Assembly: GCF_007830155.1 (NCBI RefSeq)
Contig: NZ_VLKY01000001.1
Location: 434,001-498,000 of the forward strand
Reading direction: 5' to 3'
Origin: Pseudomonas duriflava
Lineage (GTDB): Bacteria; Pseudomonadota; Gammaproteobacteria; Pseudomonadales; Pseudomonadaceae
DNA length: 64,000 bases
A model generated the notes under the pieces. It saw nothing but the letters and a program-made list of their open reading frames with translations. It had not been told where the DNA came from and searched no databases. A program made the translations under genes and the position numbers. The stretch's first letter is position 1. Each line of letters opens with the position of its first letter. Below are positions 58,927-64,000 of the stretch, one piece after another.

Positions 58927-59604
58927 ATGCCTACCTTGCTGGCGATTGATACTGCTACTGAAGCCTGCTCCGTTGCTCTCATGCACGACGATGAAGTGGT
59001 TTGCCGTTACGAAGTAATCCCACGTATGCATGCCCAACGGGTACTACCCATGGTGCAGGAGTTACTGGCCGAATCCGAAATGTCCCTGTCGACTATTGAT
59101 GCTATTGCCTTTGGTCGTGGGCCGGGAGCGTTTACCGGGGTGCGTATTGCTATTGGGGTTGTGCAGGGTTTGGCGTTTGGTCTGGATCGTCCAGTGTTGC
59201 CAATATCAAACCTGGCTGCTCTGGCGCAGCGTGCTTATCGGGAACGAGGCGCCATGCAGGTAGCAGCAGCTATTGATGCACGCATGGATGAGGTTTATTG
59301 GGGATGCTATAGCCTGACCCAAGGGGAAATGCGCCTGCAAGGTGATGAGGCGGTGTTGCCTCCAGAGCGAGCAGCATTACCGTTCGAAGCCCAGGGCGAA
59401 TGGTTTGGGGCGGGTACAGGGTGGGGCTACGCGGGCCGGTTGTCCGTGCCGCTTCTTGATGTAGACGCCACGCTTCTACCGCATGCCAAAGATATAGTGA
59501 CACTTGCGCTTCCTGCATGGGAACGGGGTGAGGCACTTCCAGCTGACCACGCTCAGCCGGTTTACTTACGCGACCAAGTAGCCACGCCCAAAGCACCACG
59601 TTGA
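58927..59604 (+). CDS. tsaB: tRNA threonylcarbamoyladenosine biosynthesis protein TsaB
   Basis: A 225-residue ASKHA-fold protein that partners TsaD in making t6A37. Start MPTLLAIDTATEACSVAL; FGRGPGAFTGVRIAIGVVQG is diagnostic. The ribosome-binding site is weak (GGATAA). With tcdA at 20858 the window holds two steps of the same tRNA modification path (t6A, then ct6A). Confidence 0.96.
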   Translation: MPTLLAIDTATEACSVALMHDDEVVCRYEVIPRMHAQRVLPMVQELLAESEMSLSTIDAIAFGRGPGAFTGVRIAIGVVQGLAFGLDRPVLPISNLAALAQRAYRERGAMQVAAAIDARMDEVYWGCYSLTQGEMRLQGDEAVLPPERAALPFEAQGEWFGAGTGWGYAGRLSVPLLDVDATLLPHAKDIVTLALPAWERGEALPADHAQPVYLRDQVATPKAPR

Positions 59605-59761
59605 TTTTGAGCACATTCATAACAGGTGATTGAAGTATCGGCTATTCAATATGGTTAATCGGATAAGCCGTGCTTTTAGGGATACGCTTAGTAACATAGG
59701 CGCATTGCCAATCCCCTGTGAGCTCATTACAGTGCAGTTAGTAGCATAAAGGCATTCAATC

Positions 59762-60130
59762 ATGCGTATCGACAGCTATACATCGTCTTACTCCCTGGAT
59801 CGTCCCGGCCGTTATCGCTCGGATAATGCCTATGCTGAGATCCAGCATGAGGAAGAGGTGCGCCGCGACCGGCCGACGGATAGCCAGGCTGTTTCCCAAG
59901 GGTTGGGTGAGACGCCGCTGATTCGACGGGTGGAGTCAGCCTCGTCAGCCAACGATGCGTCGGGCAGTGCCTCGTCTGATATGCAATGGCTTATGGTCAG
60001 CGACCAGGCGTGGTACCAGCAGCCCTTAACCGCTCGAGCCAGCCAGGCTCTGGCCAGCTATGGCAGCGTCGCGCTTCTGGCGCGTGAAGCCGAATCTCAG
60101 CAGGTCATGAGGCTTGATCTGTACGTCTGA
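59762..60130 (+). CDS. Hypothetical protein (122 residues)
   Basis: A hydrophilic protein with no signal peptide or membrane segment. The first half is rich in Arg, Asp, Ser and Tyr and looks disordered (MRIDSYTSSYSLDRPGRYRS); the last 45 residues could fold (MQWLMVSDQAWYQQPLTARA ending MRLDLYV). I do not recognise a family. It ends 4 bases before the start of the DUF72 gene, supporting a real coding gene in an operon. Function unknown. Confidence 0.65.
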   Translation: MRIDSYTSSYSLDRPGRYRSDNAYAEIQHEEEVRRDRPTDSQAVSQGLGETPLIRRVESASSANDASGSASSDMQWLMVSDQAWYQQPLTARASQALASYGSVALLAREAESQQVMRLDLYV

Positions 60131-60134
60131 TCGT

Positions 60135-60992
60135 ATGCTGCCTTATTACATTGGCTGCCCCTCTTGGAGTGATGCTGCCTGGCGTGGCTCGCTTTATCCA
60201 ATGAGCACGCGTACAGCTGAATTCCTGTCTCGCTATGCCAATGTCTTTAATGCTGTAGAAGGTAACACCACCTTTTACGCCGAGCCTTCCGCCGAGACCG
60301 TACGACGTTGGGCCGAGTTAATGCCTTTGCATTTTCGATTTTGTGTCAAGTTTCCTCGTGATATCAGTCATGACGGTGATTTGCGTGAGCGCTTGCATCA
60401 GGCGCAATCCTTTATGCAATTAATGGCCCCGCTAGGTGAGCGGGTCATGCCGTACTGGTTACAGTTTCCGTCCGGTTTTGGTCCACAACGATTAGGCGAG
60501 CTGGCTGATTTTCTGGATGCCTTGCCTTCATCGGGACGCATTGCTGTAGAGGTTCGCCATGATGAGTTTTTCAGCAAGGGCTGGGCGGAGCGCGAACTCA
60601 ATGGTTTGCTATTTGAAAGAAATGTCGAACGGATCGGGCTGGACTCCCGTGCGCTTTTCAGTAGCGAGCCTACTACAGCCGCAATCCGAGATGCCCAAGC
60701 CAAGAAGCCTCGTGTACCGGTCCGTGTACCGGCGTTTACCCAGTCGCCGCAGATCCGTTTTATTGGTCGTTTGGAACTCGAGGCCAACGATTTCTATCTA
60801 GGACCATGGGTAGACAAGTTTGCCGAGTGGATTGGTGAAGGCCGGACGCCTTACATCTTCCTGCATACACCGGACAATCGACAGGCGCCGGAGCTGGCCA
60901 TGCGTTTTCATGCGCAATTGCAGACTCGGCTGCCTGAATTGCCATCCTTATCGATCATGGCCGAGCCCGTGGAGCAGTTGGGACTTCTCTAA
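60135..60992 (+). CDS. DUF72 family protein
   Basis: A 285-residue TIM-barrel-like protein of the DUF72 (YecE) family. Characteristic blocks: YYIGCPSWSDAAWRGSLYP, NAVEGNTTFYAEPSAETV, FRFCVKFPRDISHD and IAVEVRHDEFF. Start chosen at 60135 (MLPYYIGC), 4 bases after the previous stop; the longer frame overlaps that gene. Biochemical role unknown; nucleic-acid or metal-linked hydrolase roles are only suggested by the fold. Confidence 0.92.
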   Translation: MLPYYIGCPSWSDAAWRGSLYPMSTRTAEFLSRYANVFNAVEGNTTFYAEPSAETVRRWAELMPLHFRFCVKFPRDISHDGDLRERLHQAQSFMQLMAPLGERVMPYWLQFPSGFGPQRLGELADFLDALPSSGRIAVEVRHDEFFSKGWAERELNGLLFERNVERIGLDSRALFSSEPTTAAIRDAQAKKPRVPVRVPAFTQSPQIRFIGRLELEANDFYLGPWVDKFAEWIGEGRTPYIFLHTPDNRQAPELAMRFHAQLQTRLPELPSLSIMAEPVEQLGLL

Positions 60993-61025
60993 CGTATGCG
61001 CCTGCCATGCTGAGCCAGGAGTGCT

Positions 61026-61718
61026 ATGCGTTACGTATTTGGCGTGTTGCTTTTGATGCTTGCCGGCCTGGGTTTGGGTATCACCTATGGCTGGGTCACG
61101 ATTCCTGCGGAGTGGAACCCTTTCGCTCCACTTGATGTAAAACAGCCCCCCAATTTACTAACATCCTACAAGCTCCGGCGTTTGCAACATGACCCGACCT
61201 TATGCAGTAAGGCACTGGAAACGTCGCCGTTGCGCTATGTACCGCTGTCAGGCACTACAGGCTCGAAGCAGTGTCCACTCGACAATGTAGTGCGCGTGCA
61301 ACGTTCGGAGGCTGCGTTCAGTGGCAGTTTCTTGGCGACATGTTCATTAGCCACAGCCTATGCCATGTTCGAATTGCATGCCTTACAGCCTGCAGCGCAA
61401 GCGGTATTCGGGCAGCGCGTTACGCAGGTTGAGCATTTCGGTAGTTTCGCCTGCCGCAATATCTACGGCCGAGCCAATGCGCGGCGCAGTGAGCATGCTA
61501 CGGCTAATGCACTTGATCTGGCCGGTTTTCGTCTGGCCGATGGGAGCCGCATCACAGTGGCAAGAGACTGGAAGGGCGACGATGACAAGGCCCGCTTTCT
61601 TCGTCTGGCTCGTGAAGGTGCCTGCAAGACCTTTAACACAACGCTGTCACCAGACTACAACGCGGCGCATCGGGATCATTTCCATGTGGACATGGGAGGC
61701 TTTCATGTCTGCCGATGA
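61026..61718 (+). CDS. Extensin-like C-terminal domain protein, probable cell-wall peptidase
   Basis: A 230-residue protein with an N-terminal membrane anchor or signal (residues about 3-22). The C-terminal domain has SEHATANALDLAGF and DYNAAHRDHFHVD, a metal-binding pattern like MepA/VanY-type D,D-peptidases (two His and an Asp), which supports peptidoglycan cleavage in the periplasm. Cysteines in CSKALE, CPLDN, CSLATA and CRNIYG may form disulfides. Substrate not shown for this family. Confidence 0.85.
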   Translation: MRYVFGVLLLMLAGLGLGITYGWVTIPAEWNPFAPLDVKQPPNLLTSYKLRRLQHDPTLCSKALETSPLRYVPLSGTTGSKQCPLDNVVRVQRSEAAFSGSFLATCSLATAYAMFELHALQPAAQAVFGQRVTQVEHFGSFACRNIYGRANARRSEHATANALDLAGFRLADGSRITVARDWKGDDDKARFLRLAREGACKTFNTTLSPDYNAAHRDHFHVDMGGFHVCR

Positions 61719-61775
61719 GTGTTCTGATTGCCTATGCTCTGGCAGAATGCGCGCTTTTACCTGTCGGTCTGCCTT

Positions 61776-62561
61776 ATGAGCGATAACCAGCGCGTACCCA
61801 TCATCGTCGTTCAGCCGCTCGCCTCGGCTTGGTCAGAACAGGCCGAAATGTGGAGCCAGCGCCTTGGTTTACCGCTTTCAACGGCGCCCGAGGCAGACTT
61901 TATCCTTGAAGTCGGGGAGACAGGGTTACAGCTTGTTCAATGCGGGCCCGATTCGCCGGGACCCGTGCGGGTCGATTTTCTGGAAGGTGCGACCGCTCAC
62001 CGTCGGCTTTTCGGTGGCGGTAGCGGGCAAATGATTGCTAAGGCCGTAGGAATTCAGGCCGGGATTCGCCCTTGCATCTTGGATACTACTGCAGGGCTAG
62101 GACGTGATGCTTTCGTTCTGGCAACTCTGGGTTGCGAGGTCACTCTGATCGAGCGTCAACCCTTGATTGCTGCTTTGCTCGAAGATGGCCTTAGGCGTGC
62201 CGCGCATGACCCCGATGTTCAAACTATCGTACAGCGCATGCATCTTCTCACAGGCAATGCCATCGAGATCATGCAGGGCCTAACCGAATCTCCTCAAGTG
62301 GTTTATCTGGATCCCATGTTTCCCCATCGAGATAAAAGTGCCCTGGTAAAAAAGGAGATGCGCATCTTCCGGCCTTTGGTGGGAGATGACTTGGATGCTC
62401 CGGCCTTATTAAACGCTGCCCTTGATTTGGCCAGCCACCGGGTAGTCGTAAAGCGCCCGCGTAAGGCGCCTTGTATTGACGGCCCTAAGCCAGGATATAG
62501 CCTGGAGGGAAAATCCAGCCGTTATGATATTTATCCCAAGAAATCCCTGAACAAAAGCTAA
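61776..62561 (+). CDS. rsmJ: 16S rRNA (guanine(1516)-N2)-methyltransferase
   Basis: The 261-residue methyltransferase makes m2G1516 in the 3' minor domain of 16S rRNA. Start at 61776 ([10 protein letters not shown]); the longer frame is less likely. SAM motif [18 protein letters not shown] and catalytic [18 protein letters not shown] identify RsmJ, together with [11 protein letters not shown]. It converges on the AbrB gene with no gap between stops. Confidence 0.95.
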   Translation: MSDNQRVPIIVVQPLASAWSEQAEMWSQRLGLPLSTAPEADFILEVGETGLQLVQCGPDSPGPVRVDFLEGATAHRRLFGGGSGQMIAKAVGIQAGIRPCILDTTAGLGRDAFVLATLGCEVTLIERQPLIAALLEDGLRRAAHDPDVQTIVQRMHLLTGNAIEIMQGLTESPQVVYLDPMFPHRDKSALVKKEMRIFRPLVGDDLDAPALLNAALDLASHRVVVKRPRKAPCIDGPKPGYSLEGKSSRYDIYPKKSLNKS

Positions 62562-63617
62562 TTAATCACGTACGTGCCGTAGCCAAAGCTTGTATGCCGG
62601 TTGAGCCAGAAATAGCACTAATAACAATCTCAACACTTGCATGGCCGTGACCAAAGGCACCAGGAGATGCAAGGCTTCCGCTGTAAGGCTCATCTCGGCA
62701 ATGCCGCCCGGCACCATGCCTAGCATAAGTGAGCGAGAATCGAGCCCGGTGAGCCAGCCAAGTCCGGCTGCGAGCGGTACGGCGATACTGACAGCCAGTA
62801 AGGTCGCCAGTAGAGTACGAAGCATAAACGCCGGTGCGCGGCGAAAAAACGGGCGATCAAAGTAGCAGCCCAGCGAGCTGCCGATTAACCACTGCCCAAT
62901 TTGCCCCGCCCCGGCAGGCAAACCAATGCGGAGATCAAAAGTCACGCTAAAGACGATGCTGACTAACAATGCTCCCAGCTGCCAGGCATTAGGCAGACGC
63001 AAGCGCTGAAAGAGGAGGGCGAGCAGGGCGCCTAATGCAAGGATTGGCAGCAGCCATGAAGCATCAACGGTCGCGGAGTGGATCTGGGTCTTTGCGTTTT
63101 CACCAAACAGCACGGTATAGATAGCTGGAATACTCAGCAGTACCAGCATCATGCGTAAGCTTTGCCCTGCAGCCACGCGCGGCAGATTGGCACCATGCCG
63201 ATACGCCAGGTTAACCATTTCATTAGCACCGCCCGGCATGCTGGCAAAAAAGGCGGTAGCACGATCTTCACCGCTACGCCTCAACAAAATAATGCCAGTT
63301 ACACTGGCCGCTACGGTAAGTACTGTACCCAGCACGATGACCAGAACATGCTCGCCAATCTCGGCCATGATGGCTTGGTTGAAATGCAGTCCTATACCCG
63401 TCGCAATGATCCATTGGCCGCCTTTACGCGAATGTGGTACTTCCTGGGTAAGCCATCCGCAGCAACGGATGAAAACGACCCCGAGTAATGAGCCAATCAT
63501 CCAGGGCAGCGGCCAGTGAGCCAGATAGGCCAGATAGCCGCCCAACGCCCCCGCAATAGGCGTCAGCCACCAAGTATGAAAGGAGGACAGAAAGCGGAGA
63601 GCAGGCTCGGATTTCAC
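62562..63617 (-). CDS. AbrB-family membrane protein (putative regulator/transporter)
   Basis: A 351-residue inner-membrane protein with about ten hydrophobic segments. The repeated motif pattern GALGGYLAYLAHWPLPWMIG and SMPGGANEMVNLAYRHGAN, and its second copy LGMVPGGIAEMSLTAEAL, mark the AbrB duplication family (PF05145), once named as an ammonia monooxygenase regulator. Role is unknown; it is often found near tripartite tricarboxylate transporters, as here. Confidence 0.9.
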   Translation of the reverse strand: MKSEPALRFLSSFHTWWLTPIAGALGGYLAYLAHWPLPWMIGSLLGVVFIRCCGWLTQEVPHSRKGGQWIIATGIGLHFNQAIMAEIGEHVLVIVLGTVLTVAASVTGIILLRRSGEDRATAFFASMPGGANEMVNLAYRHGANLPRVAAGQSLRMMLVLLSIPAIYTVLFGENAKTQIHSATVDASWLLPILALGALLALLFQRLRLPNAWQLGALLVSIVFSVTFDLRIGLPAGAGQIGQWLIGSSLGCYFDRPFFRRAPAFMLRTLLATLLAVSIAVPLAAGLGWLTGLDSRSLMLGMVPGGIAEMSLTAEALHLLVPLVTAMQVLRLLLVLFLAQPAYKLWLRHVRD

Positions 63618-63692
63618 GAGAGTTCCTTGAAATCAGGCGCCAGAGGTGTTTGGCACGAGAATACTGTGAAAAAAGGCGCCAGAGAGAGGAGA

Positions 63693-63726
63693 AAGCTGAC
63701 GCCTCTGGAAACGGAGGCGTCAGCTT
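63693..63726 (-). terminator. Hairpin after the TctA-type gene
   Basis: AAGCTGACGCCTC (63693-63705) and GAGGCGTCAGCTT (63714-63726) form a perfect 13-base stem with an 8-base loop, just downstream of the TctA-type stop on the minus strand; it is followed by TCTCCTCTC. Confidence 0.7.
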
Positions 63727-63732
63727 CTTAGG

Positions 63733-64000
63733 TCATGCGTCTGCAAGCAAAGCTTTGCGCTGTGCTTGTCGGCGCCGCCAGATACGAATCACTGGTAATA
63801 CCAGCATCAGTACAACCAGCATCCAGATAGCCTGTGTAATGCCACTCGACCACAGAATGTCCAGTGCGCCATTAGAAATGGAGAGGGCTCGGCGTAAGTT
63901 CTGTTCCATGAGGCCGCCCAGAATGAAACCGAGCAGCAGGGGCGATAGGGGGAAATCCAGCTTACGCAGGATGTAGCCCAATATACCGACCAGAACCATT
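63733..64000 (-). CDS. TctA-type tripartite tricarboxylate transporter permease (3' end)
   Basis: Only the last 89 codons are in the window. They encode LVGILGYILRKLDFPLSPLL, LGFILGGLMEQNLRRAL and a final hydrophobic helix, then a basic tail (RIWRRRQAQRKALLADA). This is the C-terminus of the large TctA membrane subunit of TTT uptake systems for citrate-like acids. TctB/TctC genes would lie outside the window. Confidence 0.88.
   Translation of the reverse strand, partial: MVLVGILGYILRKLDFPLSPLLLGFILGGLMEQNLRRALSISNGALDILWSSGITQAIWMLVVLMLVLPVIRIWRRRQAQRKALLADA

Noticed and set aside
63636-63685. Two copies of AGGCGCCAGAG near the AbrB gene
   Set aside because: Only 11 bases, two copies, and no further structure; likely chance.

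Overview
The window is a piece of a Pseudomonas-type chromosome. The evidence is the long run of core genes whose order I recall from the Pseudomonas aeruginosa chromosome: mltF-purL, ypjD-like/ffh/rpsP-rimM-trmD-rplS, xerD-dsbC-hom-thrC, yaeQ-recJ, prfB-lysS, ppc-adk-tsaB and rsmJ. The base composition looks moderate for the genus. The species cannot be fixed from the sequence; a lower-GC lineage such as the P. luteola group is only a guess. I saw no tRNA, rRNA, insertion sequence, prophage or CRISPR array.

Layout. 1-2.6 kb: the 5' end of a membrane sensor protein (probably a diguanylate cyclase), a periplasmic glycerophosphodiesterase, a Nudix hydrolase and a small lipoprotein. 2.6-12.8 kb (minus strand): a seven-gene nitrogen-scavenging operon with an ABC transporter (binding protein, permease, ATPase), two DUF1989 proteins (UAAP1/UAAP2 types), a biotin-dependent urea/guanidine carboxylase and allophanate hydrolase. 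Its leader carries a clear guanidine-I (ykkC) riboswitch behind a sigma-54-type promoter. I therefore read it as a guanidine uptake and degradation operon: guanidine is carboxylated, deiminated to allophanate by the DUF1989 pair, and hydrolysed to ammonia and CO2. Most automated annotation would call it urea degradation. 13-23 kb: a 55-residue Gly/His-rich lipoprotein, ung, a DUF4197/YbaY pair, plsB, a cold-shock protein behind an AT-rich leader, rlmA-dapE, tcdA and mltF. 23-33.5 kb: purL, small conserved genes, an L,D-transpeptidase, two Nudix genes, DUF1289, purT, an MHS-family transporter broken by one in-frame TGA, and a YpjD-like membrane protein. 33.6-50.2 kb: the translation/secretion cluster (ffh to rplS), thioesterase, xerD, dsbC, hom, thrC, yaeQ, recJ, an old-yellow-enzyme homologue, a DUF533 protein, a decayed LysR-regulator remnant, prfB with its programmed +1 frameshift, and lysS. 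50.2-64 kb: a MATCAP/DUF1704-type HExxxH metallopeptidase homologue, an AIM24/TIGR00266 protein and a macro-domain hydrolase in a row; an envelope lipoprotein pair (DUF4398 plus OmpA); ppc, adk, a CsbD stress protein, tsaB, DUF72, an extensin-like peptidase, rsmJ, an AbrB-family permease and the 3' end of a TctA-type permease.

Most of the window is housekeeping. The items most worth follow-up are the guanidine operon and its layered control, the HExxxH/AIM24/macro-domain neighbourhood, the two decayed genes, and the alternative hairpins upstream of the cold-shock gene. All start positions are judged from ribosome-binding sites and family lengths. No similarity search, folding program or composition count was run.
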